Below, one piece after another: positions 54,901 through 64,000 of a stretch of DNA of 64,000 bases (its first letter is position 1; each line of letters begins with the position of its first letter). A program made the position numbers and the translations under genes. The notes beneath the pieces are model-generated. The model made no database searches. It was not told where the DNA came from and saw only the letters and a list, made by a program, of their open reading frames with translations. This DNA comes from Viola odorata. Taxonomy: Eukaryota > Streptophyta > Magnoliopsida > Malpighiales > Violaceae. The stretch covers positions 47,838,327 through 47,902,326 of the forward strand of contig OY829539.1 in NCBI GenBank assembly GCA_963691705.1, read 5' to 3'.

Positions 54901-56165
54901 GTGACGCTCTGCGCGGAAGAAGGTGAAAATGACTGGAGAATTCCCGTCATAAAATACTTGAAACATGATGAGCTACCAGCAGATAACGCTGTGAAAAAGA
55001 AAGTACTAAAACAAGCGGCACGGTGCACGTACTTTAACGGGGAACTGATGCGGAGATGTTTCTCTCACGCGGCTGCCAGGTGCATAACGGAAAAAGAGGG
55101 TCTTCATACCCTCTGCGAAATCCACGAAGGAATTTGCAGCATGCACGCTTCCGGCGGCACCTTGGCTGCGCAGATCTTTAGATCGGGGTTCTACTGGCCT
55201 ACTATCTGAAAAGACTGCTATAATTACGTGTGAACTTGCCAAAAGTGTCAGGAATTCTCCAAGATTCCTCGACAACCCGCCACACAAATTTATGACATCA
55301 TCGCTCCTTATCCTTTTGCGAAATGGGGAATCGATATCCTAGGACCATTTCCAAAGGCGATCAGTTAAAGTTTGTGGTCGTGCCAGTAGACTACTTTACC
55401 AAATGGGTGGAAGCTGAGGCGGTTGCCAACATCACGACAGAGAAAATATGGCTTTTCTTCAAACATCAAGTTATCATGCGATTCGGCATACCCCGTGTGC
55501 TAGTCAGCAATAACGGAATGCAATTCACTAGCCAATTCTTCAGAGACCAATGCGTAGAGTTTGGAATCGAGCAAAGGTTCTCTTCCGTGGCTCATCCGCA
55601 AACCAATGGTCAGGCAGAAGTGACGAACCGGAGCATCCTTAACGGTGTTAAGAAGAACCTAGAAGGATCCAAAAAGAAATGGGCAGACGAGCTGCCGTAT
55701 GTGATGTGGGCATATCGCATGACCATGAAAACCAGCACGGGAGAAACACCATTCGCACTGGCTTTTGGTACTAAAGTCGTCACGCCCGTGGAGATTGGTA
55801 CTATGAGCCTACGAGTGGCCTATTTCAGAGAAGAGTTGAATGAGGAAAGGTTACGAGCTAACCTTGATGCGCTGCCAGAATTGCAAGAGGAAGCTCCTCT
55901 GAAAATGTTGCACTACAAACAAAAGATGGCGCGTTATCACAATAGGCGCGTCAAAGAACGGCTACTGAAAGAAGGCGACCTAGTACTCAGGGACAAGCGA
56001 GCAACCGGTCAACGCCGGGGGAAGCTCAGCTCGAACTGGGAAGGGCCGTACCGCGTTACCCGTATTGTTGGGAGAGGAGCGTATCATCTGGAGACACTCG
56101 ATGGTACCCTTTTATCTAACTTCTGGAATATTGCTCGTTTGAAATTATATCATGCTAGACTTTGA
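51981..56165 (+). pseudogene. Tat-type pol: protease, RT, RNase H, second RNase H, integrase
   Basis: Protease has LVDNGSAVNLF (active D150 of the segment starting 51981). RT has FAWKPADMPGI, RMCIDFTDLNDACPKD, the active site YVDD near codons 274-277 of the segment at 52713, and MPFGLKN. RNase H follows to about 54200. A second, archaeal-type RNase H shows VIHMDGAKN, NNAAEYEVLLAGL and GDSKLIIDQVLGHS. Integrase has HHCC remnants, a first Asp in GIDILGPF, NGQAEVTNRS and a GPY motif (NWEGPYRVTRIVGRGAYHLE). Breaks: TAG 52698-52700, TGA 53613-53615, frameshift near 54220, TGA 54494-54496 and more stops to 54610, TGA 55207-55209, frameshift near 55355, and Asp-to-Asn at the second catalytic position (55509-55511). 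Confidence 0.85.
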
Positions 56166-57426
56166 TTTATCTCTACACCTTTCACTAACGCTAGCCCTAA
56201 CCCATGCTAACGCTCGAATAGTGAGCTTTCTTGTGTTTTGTGGTTGTGTGTGTGTGTAGACGATGAAAGAAAAACAAAAAAGAGGTTGCCAGGAGTGAAA
56301 AGTCCTATCCTTGTGATGGTCGGTCTTGATCAGACGGCTCACTAAGTGAGGGCACGCCCTGGCACACCTAATATTTAGCGTTGGGAGTGAAAAATCCTAT
56401 CCTTGTGGTAGCCACGTGTGGGCCATAAGACGAGGCACGTCGCGACGCCCCCGGGGGTGAAAAGTCCGTTCCTTTTGGTAAACCGTGCTAATATAGGCGA
56501 CCCATTAAGATGAAGCACGCCCCAGTATCCCCGGGAGTGAAAAGCCCAATCCTTATGCCGACCTTTCTCGTGGAGACGGCTTGTTAAGGAGAGGCACACC
56601 CTAGGGAGATAGTAACTCCATCTTGGAAGTGAAAATCCTATCCTTGTGACCGGGCTAATATAGACGGCTCACTAAGTGAGGGCACGATTCCGGGATGCGA
56701 GGACAACGGCCGAAAATGAAAAGTCCTACCCTTGTGACGGCCTATCCTGATCAAACGGCTCACTAAGAAGAGGCACTTTCTGGCCGATCGTGGTAACGTG
56801 GAAACACGAAGAATCGCAAAATCCCAGCGAGTAACCAGATGCGGAATCCCTGGTGAAGTGAGCTGGTTGAGAAAGCGATAACGAGCGACACATGTACCCT
56901 AGAATGGCAGCGGATTGGCTCCTACGAGTAACCCGTGTCTGTTATCGCATATCTCTTACTAAAAAATATTAATCAAGAGTGTGCAGGATATTTCTGACTA
57001 ACGGAGATGGTGACGCTCGAGGTGACAGCAGGGTTGTGCAACCCATCAACGAAATTGATGCGAGGCCAATCGCGCTGATTTCTACATGATTCGAGGAATA
57101 GGGCCTAAAGACCCTATTCGTTATCTCTTTTGATCGTCGGAAAGACTTCTTTTTTGTGGAGTGTCATTTCTGATGAGGCCGAGCAGTGGTTAAGTTGAAC
57201 CTGGCAAAGCTCGTCAGTATAATCAGGATGATAATTACGCGATGGTCGTGCTACGTGAAATTTGAAGAAAAAGAAGTACAAAAAAGAAAATCAACAACAA
57301 AGGAAACCAGTACCATAGATGTGCTATTATTTAAGCACCCACGAAGGGTCACAAAAATATACAAAAGAGATGAACAAAAAGAGGATAACGCTTAATCCTC
57401 ACAAAGAAGGGGCGATAATACCCCGC
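56166..57426. repeat. Tandem repeats between pol and the antisense cassette
   Basis: From 56288 to about 56790 there are six or seven diverged units of roughly 80-90 bp. Each starts GGGAGTGAAAAGTCCTATCC, continues with ...GACGGCTCACTAAG..., and ends ...GAGGCACGCCC. CTCACTAAGTGAG within the unit is a short inverted repeat. From 56790 to 57426 I see no gene; this is the probable 3' flank of the minus-strand ORF-B. Confidence 0.65.
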
Positions 57427-59791
57427 CTACAACTGACTCCCCGAACTCTCCCGCCCTTGGTAGCTGCTCGATCTGGCTATGTGAAAGCCTTCGTCATTGA
57501 GATCAGCAGAATTCCGCAAAAAGGCGTCAAAAATGGCGTCACCTTTGTAAAATTCTTCTCCATGAACCTCTACGAAGCAGTCAGCCATGATGGCAGCAGT
57601 CCTTTCAATATACCATTGACACTTGACTGTCGTCTCTCTCTCAAGTGTCGCTTTCTCTCCTGCCAAGGCTGCCCTCTCTTCCGCCAGGGCTGTTTTCTCT
57701 CCCTCAAGAGCGATACTTTTCAACTGTTCAACTGACAGAGCGGCGTTAGAAGCGGCCAACTATTGCTTCGCCTCCTCTTTGGCCTCTTCCATGACCCTTA
57801 TACATTCCTCTCGCTCTCCCAGCAATCTCTACTTCTCTTCCTGCTCTTTTGGAAGTTTGTCCGCGGAAGGGGCAAGGGCAGCCGTCTTTTGCGACATGCG
57901 CTCTGTATAATGATGAAACCGGGGGAGACCGGTAAAGAGGTTAGAACGCAGCAAGTCAGCTTGCTCTCTATCTCCCTCAGCAGCAAAAGTGCTTCGTTCT
58001 TCGGGAGATGTTAGCATATGAGCAGCCAAGAATGAAGTAGTGACAGTAGAGTTATCGCCCCCGATGGCCGCGATTCCTGAACTACGCAGCGTAGTCAGGT
58101 CCACTTGATGAGTAATGGGCCCAGCAGCATTAATTGAGCTTACGTCGGCCAGAAGGTTGGACACTACCATTCCCTCCTCGAACGTTTAAGCATTGAGGCA
58201 TCAGAAGGAACAAATACCACGACAGCAGGAGAGGGAGGCTGGTTAGTAGAGGAACCCCCCTAGGGCCCGAAAGGGTCATGGGGTTGATAGGAGGAGAAGC
58301 CTGACAGGTCGTCATTATAGACCAAGTTAGAAGAAAAAGGAGGAACCTCCAAACCAAACGAAGGTGGAGAAGTCTCAAAAGACCCAGGAGTGCCCATGTT
58401 CCCAAAAATGCTAGCGGCCTGGTCCGGGGGAGGTGCTGAAGAGTCAAGGACGTTTCAATGCTTCTCCCCGACGTCAATATGACTCAATGACAGGCTTGTG
58501 CCTTCTCCATCGGGCCTCTGCCTCTTCCTTGATTGACTCAGAACATGCCTCAAATCCATATTGCCCAGCGGTAGCGTATGGGTAGAGGCGCCAGAAGTAT
58601 CCTATGAAGAAAAACAATCACTAGATATGAAAAATAAAAGAAAATGCAGAAAGGCATTGAAAAACAGCGCAAGAGGTATCGCGGAGCATTTGCAGTTACC
58701 GTCTCAGCGATAGGTGCTTCCGAAGAGGCAGTCGCGTCCAAAGAAGGCGGGAGGGTAGCAACGCTCCTTGTTTTCCGTTTCTTTTTTCCCTTCGCGAAAG
58801 CCTTAGAAGCGGCTGGCTGAACAGGAAGAGCAGCAACTGATATGACACGAATACCGACAGGAATGGTCTCGGTTTCCTCATCAACCGAAGTAGAAGATGT
58901 TTGGGGAGGAATCAAAATAGTAACAGGTGGAACAACTAAAGTGGTGGCGGTATCGGCAGCCTCCTCTCTTTGTCGAAGCCTTTTTAAGCGCCTCCTAACG
59001 CTCTCAGGAATGTACTTGGGATCAGTCGCTGCAAAAGTACAAGACAATGTTAGCGTTAGTACCAATGCTGAAAATCAAAGAATGACGCGATACTCACGTT
59101 TAACGCAGGCTAGAAGACAGGTGTGAACGCTGATTTCCAGTTTGAGTAACTTGTCAAACTAGTTTTGCTCTGTCTCGTTAAGAGCCTCCCAGCGCCAAGC
59201 ACTGTCCTTGACGTCTTGGTTGAAACCAGACCACCACCATGGATCCGGAAGCTCTGGAGTCTCGACAACAAAAAATTACTCTTTCCATCTTTCGATGGAA
59301 GACTCTAAATGAAGAAGTTTCCAGGTGAAGTTCTTAAGGGAATCATCATCATAACGGGGTGATATCGCTATCACACCCCGACGGTTATACATCCAAAACA
59401 AAGATTTGAGTAATGCAAGGGAAGGAGAGGTAATTCCCTTGCACTTACAGAGTTCTAGAAATACATAAACGCCGCAGTAGGCATTTGGAGCTAATGAAGC
59501 GGGGCTCAGATCAAGAGAAGTAAGCAACTCTTGGATAAAAGAGTCGACTGGAAACTGGAAACCATAGCGAAACATCTGGGCATACAAGATTCTGCGTTTT
59601 CCGGTCAGAACGTTGTTCAGGCGTAGAGACTCAGGGGCAACAGAAACCTTGAAGCCCTCAGGGATGTTAGCACCGTGATCGGTTAAATGCTTATGAAGGA
59701 TGGTCGGAGAAGTAATAGTACTGGTTGTATTATCTATTTTTTCCTCATCGACTAATTTAGACCCAGAAGCACGAGTTTTACTTTTACCCAT
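57427..59791 (-). pseudogene. ORF-B, minus-strand homologue in the Tat-like element
   Basis: Starts at ATG 59791 (MGKSKTRASGSK). Exon 1 holds the gypsy-type-transposon-like domain (RRILYAQMFRYGFQFP, AISPRYDDDSL). Introns are at 59029-59097 (GTGAGTATC..TTTTGCAG) and 58602-58699 (GTAACT..CTTCATAG), the same positions as in copies 1 and 2. Exon 2 is basic (RRRLKRLRQ, KKKRKTRSV). Exon 3 has NMDLRHVLSQSRKRQRPDGE, HQVDLTTLRSSGIAAIGG, a coiled coil and CFVEVHGEEF to a stop at 57427-57429. It is broken after 59276 and by stops and frameshifts in exons 1 and 3. Clearly homologous to copies 1 and 2 but well diverged, which shows long-term retention of the gene. Confidence 0.7.
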
Positions 59792-59959
59792 GGTGGAAAA
59801 AGAAAACAAAAAGATGAAGAAGACAGTAAAGGGTAGTAAAGAAATACCTTTTTGAGAAAGAAATCGAAGCACCCAGGAGATGAAAAGCAGAAATGCAAGA
59901 CGATTCGAGAAGATACAAAGATAACAGATTATCAAATGTGGAAAAAAGAAATAAGTGTT

Positions 59960-59974
59960 GGGTTTTATAACCCT
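59960..59974 (-). promoter_or_regulatory. TATA box of minus-strand ORF-B
   Basis: The minus strand reads AGGGTTATAAAACCC; TTATAA starts 179 bp before ATG 59791, the same distance as in the other two copies. Confidence 0.6.
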
Positions 59975-60373
59975 AAGGGGCCAGGTGAAACGACTGCTGG
60001 AACAGTCGCCACGCGCGTAACAGGCGTGAACAATGCGTACAACCCTAGAAAAGCGAGAAGGCGCTTTGATCCCATCAAATCATGCTAGCCCTAGCGTCCT
60101 GACGAACAGACACGTGTCTTTGAACCATCCTGATCCCTCGCTCACATTAATGAGGGGATCCTGATCATTAAATGCTCCGAAAAGCAGAATCGCTTTATCA
60201 AAAAGAGGACAAGCATGATGACGTAACCATCAAAATAACGCCAAGAGGTAAATTAATCGTTATCTGGAGTGGAATGACAGTCATTATTATGCAAGCGTTA
60301 TCAATTATTACAAGCCAAACGAAACCAATGTTTGAAGAAAAATAAAACACTCTCAAGCGCTGCCTTACGCCAA
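59975..60373 (-). other. Spacer between ORF-A and ORF-B, minus-strand cassette
   Basis: About 400 bp, non-coding: upstream region of ORF-B and 3' flank of ORF-A. Nothing else recognised. Confidence 0.4.
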
Positions 60374-62513
60374 TCACGGAAGAACTCCTTTATTGCCCCC
60401 GACATCTATATCCTTCAATTTCTCAAAGGCGTAATCAGCTATCTTAGCAGGATCGAAAGCCCCGCTACGGTAATAGTCTGGGAATCTGGCGGCAAAGGCT
60501 CGTATTGGCTTGTCTTTCCACTGCGATATCTCAGTAGGTACCTTCGCCAACTCCGCGTCACTGGCCGATATCTCTTTACGAAGGAGAGAGTTTCTTCTAT
60601 CAGCAGCCACCAATTCCACCTCCAAAAGCTCTATCTTTGCCTTTCCTATCGACTTCTCTTTGGCCAATTCAGCACGACAGTCGTTCAGCTCTGCTTGGGT
60701 AGCGCTGTGGAGTTACGTCAACTCCGCCACCTTGGCAGGAGAACCTCGAATCTTGTCGCCATGGATATCAAGGAAGTAATTCAGCATGCAGAAGCTAGCC
60801 AGCACGTCATTCAGAGCGCGTTCGCGATGAACCTCTAGAGGAAGCTTTGACATCTCCTCCCTGTCTTCGGGAGAGCCAAATATTGTACTTACTATAGAGC
60901 CTACCGGCTCATTTCCTGATAGCGAATCAGATATTCCTAGTGCGCGAAGTCCGCTGGTGCCAAAGGTGGACAGATCCAGGCAGTAGGAAGTGGCTCCTTG
61001 AGGACCTTGAGAGGAAAGATTGGCGGTAAAGGGAGGAGAGCAATTTTCAGCAGAACCACCAACTCCTGAAATAGAAGTGCAGAACAATGGTAGAAGGCCA
61101 TTTGACAGAGGATCAGGGGTAGTGGCAGGCTCAAGGTTTGGTGCAGTGATATCAGGAATGAAAGAGGAAATAGGAGAGTCGGGAGCGGCAGTTGAAGGAG
61201 GAAGGTTGACCACTGGCGGAACCTCGGAAGTCTCAGGAGGAACGTTGGATGACGCCTCAACCACTGTCGCCGTTTTGGAGGTACTCGCACCACTAAGGGT
61301 GTCAACTCCAACAGCAGGAGTCCCGTTAACCTTCTTTAAAGCAGCCTCAGCGACTGGGTTGCAATTTCCAGGGTTGCTATTTCCCGTTCTTAGCTTCTTC
61401 CGCTGAGCTGCGGAAGCATGACGAAGCCCAGAGTCTGTATCCATGTCCTCGCTACCACTGTCAGTTACTTCGACCTAGGGACAGGTCGGAGTCACTCCTC
61501 TGTTCCGAATAGGTAACCACCTCCTGAGGAAGCGAGAGGCCCGGTTGGAAATATCGCGCCTGGCAACTGTCTTGATTCTTTTTCTCTTCGGTGGAGCGGC
61601 AGGGTGACTGGAACTCTCAGGCGGAGGAGAAGGCGGCAGTGATTGAAGCGGCTTCACATTCAAAGGAACGTCCTTATCGCCCGACGGTTGATTTCCAGCG
61701 TCACCTGTCAACAAGACATATCAGAACAGTGAATAAGCCGAAGCAGTAATGGGAGGAAAGAAACTTACTTATAGTACACTCCTCTATAAGCCTGTACAAG
61801 GCAAACTCTCGAATGCGAAAGGATGAGCTTAGTTCTAGCAGCATGTTCGTCTGCCGAAGTTCTTCCTTGGACATTACTGATGGGTTTGCCCAAATGGAAT
61901 CAATAAGACACCGATTGAAGCCCCTAGGCCAAGGGCAGAAAGGCAGTTTCACGATGAAGAAACCGCTCTTCCAATCAGCCACGGTCTCTTCAAAGCCCTA
62001 GAATTTCTACCAGAATGACTGCACTAACGCATCATTCCACCTCGGGGTGATATCTACCACACAGTTGCGGCACTTGAAACTAAAGAACTTGCAAAATAAA
62101 TTGACAGATGGGATAAAGATACCCCGCAACTCGCAAGCATGAATGAAGGTATGAATCCCGCACTAGGAGGAAGGCGTAATCTGAGCCGGGTTAATGTCAT
62201 AACGACGCAGTAACCCTTTCACCGCTTCGTGAATGGGAAAGTGAAAATCATAAAGGAACATATTAAAGTATACCATCCTATCACTCCCCGATAGAGGGTC
62301 ATGAAGCCGATGACCAGCATCAAGAATTTTGACGGAGTAACTAGGAGTGAAAAAGATACCATTTTCCTCCAACTCAACCTCCAATACCGTTTCATCAACA
62401 AAAACACTGGGTGTTCTCTCTATTTCTAAATCTATGGGCCGCTGGAGACTCTTTGAAGACCTATTTGTAGCCAGAGGCCACTGAGTATCCTTGGGTATCC
62501 TTGACGTGTTCAT
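60374..62513 (-). pseudogene. ORF-A, minus-strand homologue in the Tat-like element
   Basis: ATG 62513 (MNTSRIPKDTQWP). Exon 1 (62513-61769) holds the gypsy-type-transposon-like domain (RMVYFNMFLYDFHFP, VADWKSGFFIVKLP). The 64-bp intron 61705-61768 (GTAAGT..TTGACAG) lies where the 63-bp intron of copies 1 and 2 lies. Exon 2 has PPKRKRIKTVARR, a Pro/Ser-rich linker, LDLSTFGTSGLRALGISD and a coiled coil, ending near 60374. Breaks include TAG 62163-62165 at the same Trp codon that is TAG in copy 1, two further stops near 61980-62005, and stops near 61476 and 60715. Confidence 0.7.
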
Positions 62514-62691
62514 AATGAATCAGCAAGAAGAAAATCTGAGGAAGAAGAAGTAAAGTACCTTGAACAGAAGGTGGTGAGCAAAACCGTCAGCGCCGGCGAA
62601 CGGTGGTCGTAACTTCCTTTGAAACAAAACTTAGAGAGAGAAAGAGAAAATTCCAAGCGCAAGCAAAGAGTATTAAAAGAAAGCAGTTGCT

Positions 62692-62706
62692 CCCTTTTAA
62701 AGGCTG
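62692..62706 (-). promoter_or_regulatory. TATA-like box of minus-strand ORF-A
   Basis: Minus strand TTTAAAAGGGA, 188 bp before ATG 62513; compare TTTAAAAGG 194 bp before ORF-A in copy 2. Confidence 0.4.
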
Positions 62707-62999
62707 AGTTCGAAAATTGAACAGCCTGTAAAAACGGGACACGCCCCAAAGCAAAAGTGACACGTGGGAAAAACCTCAGAAGGATATTTATATCTAAGCA
62801 TTTATATCTTCTGAAGGGGGCAGTTACTGATAATCAGTTGAAAGCGGTTACATTGAAGCGACAGTTAATCTCTCGACGATAGCTATCCATCAAAGGAGGA
62901 GCTAACGCCTGAGCGTGCAAGACTAAAAAAGCAAAAGCATCATTTCATTTAGTTTAATAATAGCCATACAGCATCTACAAAGGATTACCGGGGACAAAA
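62707..62999. other. Spacer upstream of minus-strand ORF-A
   Basis: About 290 bp with no gene. An apparent polypurine GAAGGGGGCAG at 62814-62824 is not followed by an LTR edge. Confidence 0.4.
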
Positions 63000-63113
63000 T
63001 CAATCATCGTCAGGCCAGTAAGAGGACCAGTAACAGTATTCCTCATCTGAGGACGGAAGCTCCTCATCAGCAAAAGGAGGAGATTTGTCAGCCTTTTGCT
63101 CCAGACTCGGCAT
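63000..63113 (-). pseudogene. ORF-C tail, minus-strand homologue (37 codons)
   Basis: ATG 63113 (MPSLEQKADKSPPF) to TGA at 63000-63002. Its end, LPSSDEEYCYWSSYWPDDD, parallels the ORF-C end in copy 2, SPSSPEDYDYVYDIHWADED. Same place in the cassette: between ORF-A and the LTR. The N-terminal two thirds of ORF-C are missing here. It could instead be a chance frame, but the matching tail and position argue against that. Confidence 0.45.
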
Positions 63114-63122
63114 TAACGGTTT

Positions 63123-63626
63123 TGATAACAATCAAGACAACCTTCACGGTGCTACTACACTTGCGACTCCTGCCGGGACGGATTCCTATAAGTCCCGTAG
63201 TATATCTTCATATCGTCCAGAGATCAGCGAAGGATTCCTAGGATGGTCGACATCAGCGGAGGGGAGACTCACGTGTCTCTATACGCACGTCGCCATCCCA
63301 TCCTAGGGAACTGCGAGGTTATCGCTCCCGGTAGCCCCGTTAGATACCGCTCATGACGTCACCTACTGGCATCGCTCGTGACGTCATCACCAGGCATCGC
63401 CTGGAATATTATCGCCAGGTATCGCCATTGAGGCCTATAAATATCCCTACTTTTTTGAACAGAAGGAAAGATCAAGATGACCCAGCAGAACCTCTTGTTA
63501 CTTTGTATCCCTGAACTGACTTAAGCATCGGAGTGTCTACGCCAGATCCCCCCCTCCGGCGCTTTGCAGGTACATCCGACGACCGACCGTCGCCGTTCCG
63601 ATCAGACACGACCTCGAATCTTATCA
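63123..63626 (+). repeat. LTR at the right end, shared with the next element
   Basis: 504 bp, TGATAACAATCAAG...CGAATCTTATCA. Hairpin arms 63237-63246 and 63298-63307, TGACGTCA at 63354-63361 and 63379-63386, TATA CCTATAAATATCC near 63436, and the CATCGGAGTGTCTACGCC / CTCCGGCGCTTTGCAGG block. Internal 3' sequence abuts on the left; a PBS and a gag start follow on the right. Confidence 0.7.
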
Positions 63627-63711
63627 AATGGTGCTTTCATTGAGAGCTTTGGTATATTAAGTGAGCATCCTTAATAGCCAAGCTTCGTTTAGTCGGAAGA
63701 TTGGAACGGTC

Positions 63712-64000
63712 ATGACCGCAGGATCGGAGCCGATCCGATCATCATCCTCTAATATCCCTTTCTCAATCCGCAGACAGTTATTCCCTTTGGCTACTGTTGA
63801 TCTCTCTATGACGTCGCAACCAATTATTTCAGGATCTCTAGACCGTTCGGTCGGAATTGCAGGGGGACTTGTCTCCCCACAAACAGTCGTTTCGTCATCT
63901 CAGACAGCGGGATCCGATTTCTCCACTCCTCTTTCGGGGGGATCTATACTTAATCATGAACATCCTTTTGCAATGGAAATAGTGGCCCTTCGTTCTCGGT
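63712..64000 (+). CDS. Start of gag of the next Tat-like element (cut by window end)
   Basis: ATG 63712, open for 96 codons to the window end, starting MTAGSEPIRSSSSNIPF and ending HPFAMEIVALRSR. It occupies the same place after LTR and PBS as the gag start at 50402, and shares RR.LFP near the N-terminus and PFA near the end of the visible part. This element may be better preserved than its left neighbour. Confidence 0.6.
   Translation, partial: MTAGSEPIRSSSSNIPFSIRRQLFPLATVDLSMTSQPIISGSLDRSVGIAGGLVSPQTVVSSSQTAGSDFSTPLSGGSILNHEHPFAMEIVALRSR

Larger units (their letters stand above)
49783..63626 (+). mobile_element. Tat/Retand-like element with gag-pol and antisense cassette, degenerate
   Basis: 5' LTR (49783-50314), PBS, gag, protease, RT, RNase H, second RNase H, integrase (to 56165), tandem repeats, then ORF-B, ORF-A and the ORF-C tail on the minus strand, then an LTR (63123-63626). 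The dual RNase H is typical of the Tat lineage, and antisense ORFs before the 3' LTR are known from Retand-type elements. The LTRs are far too different to be a pair from one insertion, so the unit may be very old or a recombinant of two elements. Confidence 0.7.

Noticed and set aside
62814..62835. GAAGGGGGCAGTTAC followed by TGATAATC as polypurine tract and LTR start
   Set aside because: The following 300 bp have no counterpart in the other LTRs, and the shared LTR edge TGATAACAAT lies at 63123.
1..64000. Ordinary host genes, rRNA or organelle DNA
   Set aside because: Every sizeable reading frame is accounted for by retroelement proteins, cassette genes, LTR noise or repeats.

Overview
The window is plant nuclear DNA made almost wholly of nested LTR retrotransposons. 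The evidence is Athila-type and Tat-type Ty3/gypsy pol genes, a plant-type tRNA-Asp sequence, GT-AG introns with TACTAAC-like branch sites, and long LTRs with TG..CA ends. I see no ordinary host gene. An angiosperm, probably a eudicot, is the safest call; the species cannot be read from this.

Layout. (1) 1-18009 and 17489-45182 are two minus-strand copies of one Tat/Retand-like family sharing the LTR at 17489-18009. Neither has gag or pol. Each carries instead a plus-strand (antisense) cassette: ORF-A and ORF-B, two paralogous proteins with a domain resembling Pfam 'putative gypsy type transposon', and, in copy 2, two small genes (ORF-D, ORF-C) nearer the LTR. ORF-A and ORF-B have TATA boxes at conserved distances and introns at conserved positions. 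(2) 3763-13852 is an Athila-like element on the minus strand, inserted into ORF-B of copy 1 with target duplication CTCCC. A complete 72-nt tRNA-Asp(GTC) sequence plus CCA stands at its primer binding site and runs straight into reverse transcriptase, gag and protease being gone. (3) Copy 2 is interrupted by a truncated LTR element (26371-27687) flanked by a 285-bp duplication, and by a 43-bp minisatellite plus a 16.1-kb tandem array (28758-44857). The array holds a 2.9-kb gag-only element in LTR-gag-LTR-gag order: five full units and a truncated sixth. (4) 45183-49548 is an Athila-like plus-strand deletion derivative (gag end, protease, 3' LTR). (5) 49783-63626 is a degenerate plus-strand Tat element with gag, protease, RT, two RNase H domains and integrase, then 85-bp-type repeats, then the same antisense cassette on the minus strand. 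Its two LTRs are strongly diverged. (6) From 63627 a further element's leader and gag begin behind the last LTR.

Working picture: the autonomous type (region 5) could supply Gag and Pol in trans for the gag/pol-less antisense-cassette elements (region 1). Because the cassette genes lie opposite to the LTR transcript, their introns would survive retrotransposition. Nearly every coding region has stops or frameshifts, so this is a fossil record of the system. ORF-A exon 1 of copy 2 and the gag genes of the array are the best preserved.
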